From positions 21,725-85,724 of the forward strand of contig JADFRQ010000007.1 of assembly GCA_022561215.1 (NCBI GenBank): a stretch of DNA of 64,000 nt. The letters are read 5' to 3'. Position 1 is the stretch's first letter. Each line of letters starts with the position of its first letter. The notes beneath the pieces were generated by a model. It saw nothing but the letters and a program-made list of their open reading frames with translations, did no database searches and had not been told where the DNA came from. Origin of the DNA: Chloroflexota bacterium (GTDB lineage: Bacteria; Chloroflexota; Anaerolineae; Anaerolineales; E44-bin32). Positions 26,022 to 35,300 of the stretch are shown here, piece by piece. Both the position numbers and the translations under genes were made by a program.

Positions 26022-27026
26022 GTGGTTCAGTCGGATAAACTTGGTCGCAATATTCGTGACCTGCGAATCAGTGTTACCGATCGCTGTAATTTTCGCTGTG
26101 TGTACTGTATGCCCAAGGAAATTTTCGGAAGGAAGTATGAGTTTCTTAACCGCTCAGAGCTATTAACCTTTGAGGAAATTAAAAAAGTCGCTAAGATTTT
26201 TACTTTGATGGGGGTGACCAAAGTGAGGATCACTGGGGGAGAGCCGCTTGTCCGCAAGGAGATTGAACGGCTTATCGCAATGTTGTCGCAGATCCCAAAA
26301 ATAGACCTCACAATGACCACCAACGGTGCGCTGTTGCCCGAAAAAGCGCAGATGCTTAAAGACGCCGGTCTGGATCGCATTACGGTAAGTCTTGACTCAC
26401 TCGATGACCGTATTTTCATGGAAATGAATGATGTCGACTATCCTGTGAGTGGAGTGCTTAAAGGAATTGACGCCGCGCATGCTGCCGGGCTTACACCCAT
26501 TAAGATCAATATGGTGGTTAAGCGTGGCGTAAATGAGGAGAGCATCCTTCCCATGGCGCGTCATTTTAGGAATTCGGGATACATCCTGCGTTTTATTGAA
26601 TTTATGGATGTGGGTACCACGAATGGCTGGAGATTGGACCAGGTCGTTCCTGCGGAAGAGATCATCGAGCTAATTGATGCTGAATTCCCGATTGAGCCTG
26701 CAGAAGCGAACTACCCTGGCGAGGTCGCAAAACGCTGGCGCTATAGGGATGGAGCTGGGGAAATCGGGGTGATTGCTTCGGTCACACAACCTTTTTGTGG
26801 TGCCTGTTCCAGAATTCGGCTTTCCGCGGAGGGACTTCTTTATACATGTTTATTTGCCACCCACGGACATAACCTGCGCGCATTGTTGCGCGACAATGCG
26901 AACGATAATGAAATTCTTCAATTTCTTAATGGCTTATGGGGAAAACGTGAAGATCGCTATTCCGAAATTCGCAGCTCAGAAACTGCTGAACTAAAGAAAG
27001 TTGAGATGTCGTATATTGGCGGCTAG
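26022..27026 (+). CDS. moaA: GTP 3',8-cyclase MoaA
   Basis: MoaA is the radical-SAM enzyme that turns GTP into 3',8-cyclo-7,8-dihydro-GTP in molybdenum-cofactor synthesis, with MoaC. The first [4Fe-4S] motif is CNFRCVYC, the SAM-binding region [13 protein letters not shown] is present, and the second cluster is bound by [18 protein letters not shown]. The chain ends in the Gly-Gly typical of MoaA (SYIGG). Length 334 is normal. The start is GTG with GGAG eight bases upstream. No other moa gene is in the window; the MoaD-like protein at 4 kb has an abnormal C-terminus and should not be assumed to be its partner. Confidence 0.94.
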   Translation: MVQSDKLGRNIRDLRISVTDRCNFRCVYCMPKEIFGRKYEFLNRSELLTFEEIKKVAKIFTLMGVTKVRITGGEPLVRKEIERLIAMLSQIPKIDLTMTTNGALLPEKAQMLKDAGLDRITVSLDSLDDRIFMEMNDVDYPVSGVLKGIDAAHAAGLTPIKINMVVKRGVNEESILPMARHFRNSGYILRFIEFMDVGTTNGWRLDQVVPAEEIIELIDAEFPIEPAEANYPGEVAKRWRYRDGAGEIGVIASVTQPFCGACSRIRLSAEGLLYTCLFATHGHNLRALLRDNANDNEILQFLNGLWGKREDRYSEIRSSETAELKKVEMSYIGG

Positions 27027-27125
27027 AGCAGTCTTTCGACCCCCTGGGATTGCATTGAATGCCCTGGTGCGTTTTCCTGCCAAGTGTAAATAACACCTTC
27101 TCTACTCACAATAATCTACTGAGGT

Positions 27126-27863
27126 ATGAACATTCTTTCCCCGCCAATTTCATCTGTCTTTTTCGATTATGACGGGACACTACGCGAGAACGAACCACGC
27201 GGGGCGGATGTCTTTCAAGAATTTGCAATCGAATATGGCCTTGAGATCGGCGACGAACGGCGCTTTGAAGCAGAGCGTTGGCTGCATTACTATTGGGCAC
27301 AATCGGATGAATTGCTGCGTGATTTAGAGCTGTATGGCGGCTCGGATAATGGCGATTTTTGGAGGCAACATGCTCGGCGTCAGCTTACGGTGCTGGGCGC
27401 TTCTCAAGATAAGCTTGATAAACTCTCGGAACAACTTGTCGCGAAAATGCAGGAAGATTATCAGCCGCGAGATAAGATCGCCGATGATGTCCATCCTACC
27501 CTGAAATATCTAGTGAATGCAGGTTATGTGTTGGGCGTTGTATCGAATCGAGAAGGCGGATTAAGCGTCGAACTTGAGAAGTTCGCGCTGGCCCAATATT
27601 TCGAAACCGTCATCGCCGCCGGCGAGGTGGGATGGTGGAAACCCGATCCGCGCTTACTGCGGCACGCGATAAATCTGGCCGGGTTGCAATCATCAGAAAC
27701 GGCATACGTTGGGGATAACTACTATGCTGATGTCCTTGGTGCCGAAGCCGCCGGATTGCAGGCCGTGTTGCTTGACCCGCTCGACCTCTATGCCTCAAAG
27801 CGTACGTTAAGCATCAATGCGCTTGGTGAGCTGCTCGCTTTACTTCCCGAATCTCATAATTGA
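27126..27863 (+). CDS. HAD-superfamily hydrolase
   Basis: A 245-residue phosphatase-like HAD protein. Motif I is FFDYDGTLRE with both aspartates, motif II VVSNREGG, the motif III lysine lies in WWKPDPRLL, and motif IV is YVGDNYYADVLGAEAAG. A helical cap follows motif I (about residues 20-100). It resembles subfamily I members such as phosphoglycolate or pyrophosphate phosphatases, but no substrate can be read. GAGG lies four bases before the ATG. Cytoplasmic. Confidence 0.88.
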   Translation: MNILSPPISSVFFDYDGTLRENEPRGADVFQEFAIEYGLEIGDERRFEAERWLHYYWAQSDELLRDLELYGGSDNGDFWRQHARRQLTVLGASQDKLDKLSEQLVAKMQEDYQPRDKIADDVHPTLKYLVNAGYVLGVVSNREGGLSVELEKFALAQYFETVIAAGEVGWWKPDPRLLRHAINLAGLQSSETAYVGDNYYADVLGAEAAGLQAVLLDPLDLYASKRTLSINALGELLALLPESHN

Positions 27864-27904
27864 CGCATATGAATTACCCTGAATGAGCGAATAGCGACCG
27901 TAGA

Positions 27905-27933
27905 TTGACTTCCTTTCTCTGCGCGCGTATACT
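27905..27933 (+). promoter_or_regulatory. strong sigma70-type promoter
   Basis: TTGACT (27905-27910) and TATACT (27928-27933) are separated by exactly 17 bases. This is one of the best matches to the housekeeping promoter consensus I could see in the window. Transcription would start near 27940. Confidence 0.75.
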
Positions 27934-27959
27934 GGAATTAGCGGAGAGGAAAAGCCGTT

Positions 27960-28013
27960 ATGCGCGGATTTGGAGAAAATCGAAGGAATCCGAACAAGCA
28001 CGTGGAGATTTAA
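27960..28013 (+). CDS. 17-codon leader peptide candidate
   Basis: MRGFGENRRNPNKHVEI, preceded by GGAGAGGA at a good distance from ATG 27960. It is basic, with no run of one amino acid that would reveal a regulatory amino acid (three Asn, three Arg). Its last codons overlap the 5' arm of the terminator, so a translating ribosome would be expected to disturb the hairpin. Translation is inferred only. Confidence 0.4.
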   Translation: MRGFGENRRNPNKHVEI

Positions 28014-28028
28014 GCCGCGTGCTTTTTT
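27996..28028 (+). terminator. intrinsic terminator in the SWIM gene leader
   Basis: AAGCACGTGG pairs with CCGCGTGCTT (10 bp with one G.T pair) around a 9-base loop, and the last bases run into six T. It stands 30 bases before the SWIM-protein ATG. Confidence 0.8.
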
Positions 28029-28059
28029 GATTCCTCCTTGAGCAACAGGAGCAGAAAAA

Positions 28060-28305
28060 ATGGATTATGGGATGATCGGCAAGATTGAAAAGGCAAAGCG
28101 TTACGCGGAAGAGCGCGAGCGCATTCAGTTTGCAACATTCCATGCAACGTTTGAAGGGACCAATAATCCTCATCGTGTAGAGTTTGAGGAAGGGAACTGG
28201 ATGTGCGATTGCGGTTTCTTCTTAACCAGGGGAGTTTGTAGCCATACGATGGCGTTAGAGCGCATCCTGGAGAAAATGCTTCCCGAACCTGTTAAAGCGA
28301 GTTAA
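28060..28305 (+). CDS. small SWIM-type zinc-binding protein
   Basis: An 81-residue protein with a CxCx8CxH arrangement (Cys49, Cys51, Cys60, His62) in CDCGFFLTRGVCSHTMALE. This is the SWIM zinc-finger pattern, found in proteins that bind DNA or partner proteins, here without any attached ATPase or transposase domain. The N-terminal half is basic and helical (GKIEKAKRYAEERERIQFA). GGAG lies 8 bases before the ATG. It is flanked by a terminator on each side, so it forms its own transcription unit, probably controlled by the leader described above. Confidence 0.8.
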   Translation: MDYGMIGKIEKAKRYAEERERIQFATFHATFEGTNNPHRVEFEEGNWMCDCGFFLTRGVCSHTMALERILEKMLPEPVKAS

Positions 28306-28323
28306 TCCTAAATGCTTTTACCG

Positions 28324-28358
28324 ACCGGGTGCAAAAACTTGCACCCGGTTTTGTTTTT
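28324..28358 (+). terminator. intrinsic terminator after the SWIM gene
   Basis: ACCGGGTGCAA pairs perfectly with TTGCACCCGGT (11 bp, 4-base loop) and is followed by TTTGTTTTT. It closes the SWIM transcription unit. Confidence 0.9.
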
Positions 28359-28423
28359 CCATGCATGGTAGAATGCGGATTGCGGCGGGGTAAGTATTGC
28401 CCCGCTGTCTCTATGGAGGGTAT

Positions 28424-29437
28424 GTGAAACGCTGGTATTTTTGGCTAGGCCTTTCCATAAGTGTATTGTTTCTGTGGCAAGCACTCCGATCACTGCGTCT
28501 CGCAGAAGTAGGGCAGGTATTACGAGACGCACAATACTTATGGCTAATTCCCGGCATTGCAGTATATTTTCTTGCAGTTTGGGCGCGATCGTGGCGCTGG
28601 CATTATCTTCTACGCCCTCTCAAGCAAATCCCTACGATGACGATGTTTCCTATTGTTGCCATCGGTTACATGGGAAATAATATCTACCCCGCACGCGCCG
28701 GGGAATTGCTCAGGGCTTATATTCTTCGTGATCGTGAGTCTATCCCCATAGCGGCATCGTTGGCAACGATCGTCATTGAGCGCGCCTTTGATGGCATCGT
28801 AATGCTCGCATTCGTCTTTCTCAATATATCCGAATTGATGCGCCAAACGGGAGAATCGGGCTTTCTCGGAAACATCCGTAATTTGGCGATCTTTGGGGCG
28901 GCCTTCTTTCTTATGGCGTTGATAGTTTTTCTTCTAATGGCCCTCTATCCAACCCAAGCTACACGAATAATAGAATCCGTCATAAACATTTTCGTCCCGA
29001 CCAAATTCCGAGATTCGTTGAAAAGCATGAGCGCACGCTTTCTCACCGGCTTATCCGCAATGCGTTCCCCTGCTGACATATTTATGGTGTTGTCAACATC
29101 GGTCGTAATATGGCTCTTCGAAACAGGGAAATATTGGTTTCTAATGCAGGCTTTTCCATTCGAAGTGAGTTTTTATGCGCTGATGCTCATGAATGGAATA
29201 GTTAATTTGGCAACCACTATCCCTTCGGCGCCCGGCTATATCGGCACATTTGATGCCCCCGGGATCGCGGTCTTGGAAGCATATGGCGTGCCGGGCGAGA
29301 TCGCCGCAGGTTATACGCTGGCACTTCACGCGGCACTGCTCCTGCCAATTACACTCTTGGGCGCTTATTTCATGACTCGCGAACAGTTAAGTTGGCAGAA
29401 GATTAAAGTGGAAATTGCGCAGGAGCGAGCGGGGTGA
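28424..29437 (+). CDS. UPF0104/lysylphosphatidylglycerol-synthase-type flippase domain protein
   Basis: A 337-residue protein with about eight membrane helices of the LPG_synthase_TM (UPF0104, AglD2-like) family. Typical segments are WARSWRWHYLLRPL, the highly conserved NNIYPARAGELLRAYIL, and SAPGYIGTFDAPGIAVLEAYG. The MprF aminoacyltransferase domain is absent, so a lipid or glycolipid transport role is more likely than lysyl transfer. I start at GTG 28424 (VKRWYFWLG) because GGAGG precedes it. The next gene starts inside its stop (GGGGTGA), so the two are coupled. Confidence 0.88.
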   Translation: MKRWYFWLGLSISVLFLWQALRSLRLAEVGQVLRDAQYLWLIPGIAVYFLAVWARSWRWHYLLRPLKQIPTMTMFPIVAIGYMGNNIYPARAGELLRAYILRDRESIPIAASLATIVIERAFDGIVMLAFVFLNISELMRQTGESGFLGNIRNLAIFGAAFFLMALIVFLLMALYPTQATRIIESVINIFVPTKFRDSLKSMSARFLTGLSAMRSPADIFMVLSTSVVIWLFETGKYWFLMQAFPFEVSFYALMLMNGIVNLATTIPSAPGYIGTFDAPGIAVLEAYGVPGEIAAGYTLALHAALLLPITLLGAYFMTREQLSWQKIKVEIAQERAG

Positions 29438-30792
29438 AAATTGCTATTATCGGCGCAGGCGCGGGGGGACTTGCGGCAGCGTTTGACCTCTTGAACTGGG
29501 GCCACGAAGTTACGCTTTACGAAGCGTCAGAACAAGTTGGAGGTCTGGCTGCTGGCTTCAAAGAGCCTCAGTGGGAGTGGTCCGTCGAGCAATATTATCA
29601 CCATTGGTTTGCGTCGGATAAGTACATCCTCTCGTTGATCGAGGAACTTGGGCTATCCGATAAGGTGTTATTTCAATGGCCAACAACTGTGGTATTTCAT
29701 CGAGAGCGCTTCTATCCTCTCGATGGCCCACTCAGCGCAATCTACCCCCGCATGCCATGGTTGGATAAACTTCCTGGCGCCGGCACATTAGCCCGGGGAG
29801 TACACTTGCTCCGCTTTCCCGCCTTGTCCCTGGTGGAAAAAGCGCGCTACGCGTTTGCCGCTCTTTATCTTTTGCTCGTGCCTTCCTGGAAGTCTTTTGA
29901 AAAAGTAACAGCTTATGACTGGCTCGGACGATGGATGGGAAAAAGGGTTCTACAATCGCTCTGGGAACCGCTGCTCGTTGGGAAATTTGGGCCACACTAC
30001 AAGAATGTCAACATGGCCTGGTTTTGGGCGCGCGTTAAAGCTCGAACCCCGCGCCTGGGCACTTTTGAAGGAGGGTTTCAGGCGTTTATGGACGCCTTTG
30101 CAGATCACTTGAAAGAAAATGGTGCCGAGATAAAGCTGGGAACGCCCGTACTGCGTATCGAGGAAACAGGCGATGATCAGTTACGCGTGGAAACCCAAAA
30201 AGGAAGCGAAATCTTCGATCAATGTTTGGTGACCTCGTCGCCAACAATCCTCACACGTATCGTGCCGACTCTGCCTCAGGATTACCTGGGACGTCTGCAG
30301 AACTTGAAGTCGATGGGAGCCGTTGTGCTAGTCCTCGCACTGCGCCATCGACTCTCAGAAGATGGCGTGTATTGGCATAATTTGCCCAAGAGCGCAGGAT
30401 TCCCGTTTCTGGCGATGGTAGAGCATACTAATTTTCTCTCTCCAGAATATTTTGGCGGCGACCATATTATTTACTGCGGGGACTATCTTGAACCCGATCA
30501 TGAATACTTCGAATTTTCGAAAGAGCAACTGCTCGATCTTTATCTGGCGGCTTTGCCGCGTTTCAATCCAGCGTTTAAGCCGGACTGGGTAAGGAAGTCC
30601 TGGTTGTTTCGCACACCATACGCACAACCGGTTCCTCCCTTGAATCATTCCGCATCCATTCCCGATTTGAAAACGCCGATTGCGGGGCTATGGTTTGCAA
30701 GTATGAGCCAGGTTTACCCCTGGGATCGAGGCACAAATTTCGCGGTAGGCATCGGCAGGCGCGCAGCGCGAAGGATGGTTGCCGAGGCGTGA
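29434..30792 (+). CDS. FAD-dependent amine-oxidase/desaturase-like oxidoreductase
   Basis: A 452-residue flavoprotein. The dinucleotide-binding motif IIGAGAGGLAAAFDLLNWGH opens the protein, followed by EASEQVGGLAAG, and the C-terminal FAD motif region is WFASMSQVYPWDRGTNFAVG. The layout is that of the NAD(P)-binding Rossmann/amine oxidase superfamily that includes protoporphyrinogen oxidase and UDP-galactopyranose mutase-like relatives. It starts with GTG overlapping the stop of the flippase-like gene. Co-occurrence with that gene suggests a glycolipid or polyprenyl-linked substrate, which is inference only. Confidence 0.87.
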   Translation: MKIAIIGAGAGGLAAAFDLLNWGHEVTLYEASEQVGGLAAGFKEPQWEWSVEQYYHHWFASDKYILSLIEELGLSDKVLFQWPTTVVFHRERFYPLDGPLSAIYPRMPWLDKLPGAGTLARGVHLLRFPALSLVEKARYAFAALYLLLVPSWKSFEKVTAYDWLGRWMGKRVLQSLWEPLLVGKFGPHYKNVNMAWFWARVKARTPRLGTFEGGFQAFMDAFADHLKENGAEIKLGTPVLRIEETGDDQLRVETQKGSEIFDQCLVTSSPTILTRIVPTLPQDYLGRLQNLKSMGAVVLVLALRHRLSEDGVYWHNLPKSAGFPFLAMVEHTNFLSPEYFGGDHIIYCGDYLEPDHEYFEFSKEQLLDLYLAALPRFNPAFKPDWVRKSWLFRTPYAQPVPPLNHSASIPDLKTPIAGLWFASMSQVYPWDRGTNFAVGIGRRAARRMVAEA

Positions 30793-30866
30793 ATTCGGTA
30801 CGGCCACAGCCATGATTGTGTTGGCATGCAACCATGCTTCCACTAACTACCAACTTTAGGAGGATA

Positions 30867-31991
30867 ATGGACATTCGCATTACACGCATGGCCGAGTTAC
30901 TTACGGGTTATTCGGCACAAATTCGAGAAGGGGATCGTGTCCTTATCGAAGCGGAGACAGCAGCTGAGCCATTGGTGCGCGCGCTTTTCGAATCCGTCCT
31001 TAAACATGGTGCGCATCCCTTCCTGCAGATTAGCTTATCCGGGCAAGTATCAAGCACCGGTCTCGACGATATCTTCTTCGAGCAAGCCAACAGCGACCAA
31101 CTTAATCACCCGGCTACCTTTCGCCAACTTGCATACGATGAATTCGAAGCACGTTTTTTTATCCACTCTTCTTCCAATACGCGCAGTTTGACAAATATTG
31201 ACCCAAAACGAGTCGCTCAAAGACGTAAAGCCTTGAAGCCTATTTTGAGCACACAGCTCGAGAGGGACGATCGGGGCGAATTCTCGTGGGTTTCGACTCT
31301 GTATCCCACTGCGGCGCATGCACAAGAAGCGGATATGAGTCTCGAAGCGTATGAAGATTTTGTCTTCATGGCATGCCACGTTCATACATCCGATAAAAAC
31401 GCGGTGGATTATTGGAAGGACATAGAAAAGAACCAGCAAAAATGGGTGGATGTTTTTGCCGGACATGACATGCTGGCTGTTCGCGGACCGAATTGCGATT
31501 TACGTTTCTCAATCAAGGAGCGTACATTTATAAATGCTTCCGGCCGGAGAAATATGCCTGACGGCGAAATTTTTACCGGACCGGTCGAAGATTCTGTGAA
31601 TGGCTGGATAATGTTCACCCTGCCAATTGTATTTCGAGGCATCGAACTGCAAGATGTAAGAATCACTTTTGAAAATGGAAGAGCGCTTGTAATCGAAGCG
31701 CAAAATAATCAGCAATTTCTTATTGAAACCCTACAGACAGATGCCGGTGCCAGCTTCCTGGGAGAGTTCGGAATTGGCACAAATTATAGGATCGGGCGCC
31801 ACACGAAAAATACGCTCTTCGATGAAAAAATGGGCGGCACCTTCCACGTTGCTTTTGGGGCAGGATACCCAAAAACAGGGAGCAAAAATAAAAGCGCAAT
31901 CCATTGGGATATGGTTTGTGACGTTAGGGAAGAATCGGAAATGATCCTCGACGGTGAAGTTATCTATCGAGATGGGGCATTTTTGGACTGA
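30867..31991 (+). CDS. M29-family aminopeptidase (AmpS/aminopeptidase T-like)
   Basis: A 374-residue metallo-aminopeptidase of family M29. ATG 30867 is preceded by AGGAGG at six bases; the 17 residues added by the track are not needed. The N-terminal domain includes GYSAQIREGDRVLIEAE. The metal-site motifs of the family are all visible: GEIFTGPVEDSVNG, a Glu in GEFGIGTN, HTKNTLFDEKMGGTFHVAFG and AIHWDMVCD. The enzyme would remove N-terminal residues from peptides in the cytoplasm. Confidence 0.92.
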   Translation: MDIRITRMAELLTGYSAQIREGDRVLIEAETAAEPLVRALFESVLKHGAHPFLQISLSGQVSSTGLDDIFFEQANSDQLNHPATFRQLAYDEFEARFFIHSSSNTRSLTNIDPKRVAQRRKALKPILSTQLERDDRGEFSWVSTLYPTAAHAQEADMSLEAYEDFVFMACHVHTSDKNAVDYWKDIEKNQQKWVDVFAGHDMLAVRGPNCDLRFSIKERTFINASGRRNMPDGEIFTGPVEDSVNGWIMFTLPIVFRGIELQDVRITFENGRALVIEAQNNQQFLIETLQTDAGASFLGEFGIGTNYRIGRHTKNTLFDEKMGGTFHVAFGAGYPKTGSKNKSAIHWDMVCDVREESEMILDGEVIYRDGAFLD

Positions 31992-32088
31992 TCATCGTTT
32001 TTAGGCAAAAGAAAGGGGGAAAGAATCATAGGTAGGATTCCTCGGTCGGTTTCCATCGGAATGAGATTAATATCTCCCTCTGCTTGCC

Positions 32089-32133
32089 GTCATTCTGAGG
32101 ATAGTGAAATAGAGCGAAGAATCTCGTTGCTCG
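32089..32133. repeat. partial second copy of the GTCATTCTGAG element
   Basis: GTCATTCTGAGG and, 17 bases on, GCGAAGAATCTCGTTGCTCG match the left part of the element at 7799-7944 (GTCATTCTGAG ... GGATCTCGTTGCTC). The right half is not found here. The rest of the gap 31992-32324 shows no gene. Confidence 0.55.
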
Positions 32134-32324
32134 CAAGCAATGAAAATCGCACCCGAGCTACGGATTCCTTCTGCCGCAATCCGAAGAGTGTCGATTTGGG
32201 TTGCAAGGAAGGCGCAAGGTAATAATTTTCCCCACAGCGCTAGAATGAGAACATCTGCGGCGCGGCGAATAATATACATGGGTAACCGTAAAATTCAGGT
32301 AGCGGGAAAAGTGGCGCCTGCTGG

Positions 32325-35300
32325 ATGGCAAGGGAGGATACGATCAATACATCTGCCCCAATAATCCCACTTGCGCTCGACGAATCGATTCAGGAGACGC
32401 TAACCGAGATCGCTTTAAAGCCAGAGGCTACCCCCAGTGGCCTGCTGCGATCACTTGCGGAAATTCTATCAGCAAGCGGAAAAGGCTTCGCAATTCTCGA
32501 ATTCCAGACGAAGGAACAATCGCAGATCGTGCGTACGGTTTTTGCTCCGGACGGCACCAGTTATCTCCAGGGAATGCCTGACTCGACCTCTGAAAATCAC
32601 CCTATTGAATTTGCGATTGAAGTCATCCAAAGGCTTGATCTGGGTGAGGTGCTTTTCTTTGATGCCCTCGATAGCATGCTTTTGGATCAGGCTTCCACGC
32701 ACGAGAACATTCTCCAGCGGGCGTTCAAGGATCTCCCATTATTGGCAATCAAGTTGCGTTGGGGCCGGGAAAATGAAGGTCTTTTCCTCCTGGCAGGAGC
32801 GGGTCTCAACAAGTGGCATGCTGACGACATGCGCAGCACTGCTAATAAACTCTCGCTGGCCATGGAGATCGTGCGTATGAAAGGGAAACTGGAGAGGGTG
32901 GAAGCCAAGCACGATCGAATGTTTCAGGTCTCCGAGGTTGCCCTCCTGCTGATAAGCCCCAATGCGATTGTTGAAGAATTGAACACGAAGGCCATTCAAT
33001 TATTTGGCCTCCCGCGCGATGAGAGTCTCGGGGTTCAAATCACGCAACTTATCCCTGAATTACGTGACTGGTATGAAGTTCAACAACGAAGAGACCACGA
33101 TAGTGAATGCCCATCCTTGGAAATTGAATTTACGACGCAAGATCTGGGGTTAAGACATTTACGACTGGAACTCTTATCGCTCTCTATTGCCGAGGAAGGC
33201 AGCAAGTTGTTGAGGATCACCGACCTCTCAGAAATCTGGCGGCTAGAAGAAATGGTTCGTCGTTTGGACCACATGAAGGACGGAATGGCCGATCACATGT
33301 CCGTAGGTATGTTCTTGCAGGATGCCAAGGGTAATTTTCGCACATGTGAACCAGGCGGTTTCTCAGATGCTGGGTTACGAGGAAGTGGAGCTCTTGGGTG
33401 AACACTGGACAATCGTTTTTCCAGAAGATCAGCACTCGCTGATTCGTAAGGCACTTGGGCGCCGCATACGGGGTGAGAGTAATCGCTATGAAATTCAAAT
33501 GCTTCACAAGTCCGGAAAAAGATTGGATGTACTGGTTAGTGAAAATCCCTATGAAGAGAATGGTCAATTCGCGGGAACCTTCACGTTTGTAACGGATCTA
33601 ACTGATTTACGCGAAGCCGAAGCGAAGGTTTTACAAAAGAATCTCGATCTCGAGCGCGCATTACAACGGATAACTGCGCTCAATCAGGCTGCTTCGGGAG
33701 CACTGCAAACCATTGATGAAGAAAGTATGATGAAAGCTGTAGGGGATGAACTTCATCACTTGACGATGAACTGTTTGATCGCCACCTTGGATTCGCGGCA
33801 TAAGCATTGGCTTGTGCGTCATTAGACAGACCGCGTTGAAGTACTGTCCGTGGGTAGAAGGGTATTCCGCGCGGGGGAGTCCTTCCGTATTCCCGCTGAT
33901 ATGAACAGCGCCTGGGCGGATTTGCTTCAATCCGGCGAGACCCTGTTCCTAGACCCTTCAGGGAATGCATTGGAGGGGCTGATATCTTTCGAAGCTCCAT
34001 TGGAATTTAAAATGAAGGGGTTTGATAGCGGTCCCCGAATTCTTGCACCTCTACGCGCGGGGGAAAGGATGTTCGGCGTCCTAATTGTTTCTGGTGAAGA
34101 TCTAAGTCAGGATGATGTACCCGCGATCACGGCCTTTTCCAATCACTTGTCGATTGCAATGGAAAAAGCACGCTTGCTCGAAAACACAATAACCCAGGCA
34201 AAGCTGGGGCATGTATTGGCAGAAATTGCCGCGGCGGCGAGCAGTGAGTCGGATATGGCCCGGCTTATGGAAGTTACCGGACTCCTTATGTTGCAGGCAC
34301 TCGAGTTTGCTTGCTGTACCTTCTCTGTTTACGATGAATCAACGCGGACTGTCAGTACATTGCTGTCGATTACCAACCCGGAAAACGCAGCGGCCTGGAA
34401 TCTACCGCATCCTGGATCGATCGTAGAATTGCAGTCAAATCCGGCTGTGCGTCGGGTTCTCTCCTCGGGAACACTTCTGTGGCTGCGGGGATCGAACGAA
34501 GTACGGGTTTCTGATGATGGCCCGGCCCCAGCGCCACTACAGGTGATTGTGCCGATGGCTGCATCCGGAAAAATTAGAGGGCTGGGGACGTTTTATCTTG
34601 ACCAACCGGAAAGAAGACTTTCCCCCGACCAGATGATTTTTCTTCAAACCGGAATGGAACAAATCACCATGGCGTTGGATAAAGCTCGGCTCGCGGCAGA
34701 AGCGGAAATTCAAGGTCAAATTGATCGTTCCCTGGCAAAATTAGTGGAACGAACTTTAGCTAGCCGCGATATGAACGAGGTGGTAGCGGCCGCTCTGGAT
34801 GGAATATCTGATCTCATTCCATGCAATTTGACTTTATTAATCAGCTTCGATATTGGGATGAATTCAGCTCAAATTCTCGGAATGCGTGGTGCAAAAAGCC
34901 AGATATTGGATGGAGGACAAGTCATCGCTTTGGGCGATTGGCGCGAAGCTCCCGAATATGCAATGCAGTCTGAAACCGTGTTGTGGGGCAAGGAGCCCAT
35001 TCGTTCAACCGAATCTTTGGGAGGGAAATTATTGCAACATGGAATTGATTCCTGGGCGACTCTTCCCTTAGTTTTCCAGGATGTAGTCATTGGAAATTTG
35101 TTCATTGGAACACGAGCGCCAGAAGGATTCGGTTCTGAACATATTAGCGTGGCAAAACGATTCGCCAATCATCTCGCCGTTGCGCTCGCCAATGCCGCCA
35201 ATTACGAAAGTGCACAACGCAAAGCGAATGAGTTGACGGCACTCTATGACCTGGCTATGGATATCGCCGGAGAGCTGGAACTGCGCCCTCTCTTAAAGAA

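Larger units (their letters stand above)
27940..28030 (+). ncRNA. predicted short leader transcript or small RNA
   Basis: Between the promoter and a strong terminator lies a predicted transcript of about 90 bases. It contains a good ribosome site and a 17-codon ORF whose stop codon falls in the loop of the terminator hairpin. An outer pairing (AGGAATC before the terminator with GATTCCT after the T-run) could compete with or extend the hairpin. No known RNA family is recognised. Attenuation control of the downstream SWIM gene, a free small RNA or a microprotein gene are all possible. Confidence 0.5.

Noticed and set aside
2008-33825. TAG as a sense codon (pyrrolysine-like readthrough) in the ATPase and kinase genes
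   Set aside because: TAG ends several clearly intact genes here (moaA, LCP, SDR, lipoprotein), and both broken genes also have frameshifts. Nonsense mutation or error is simpler.
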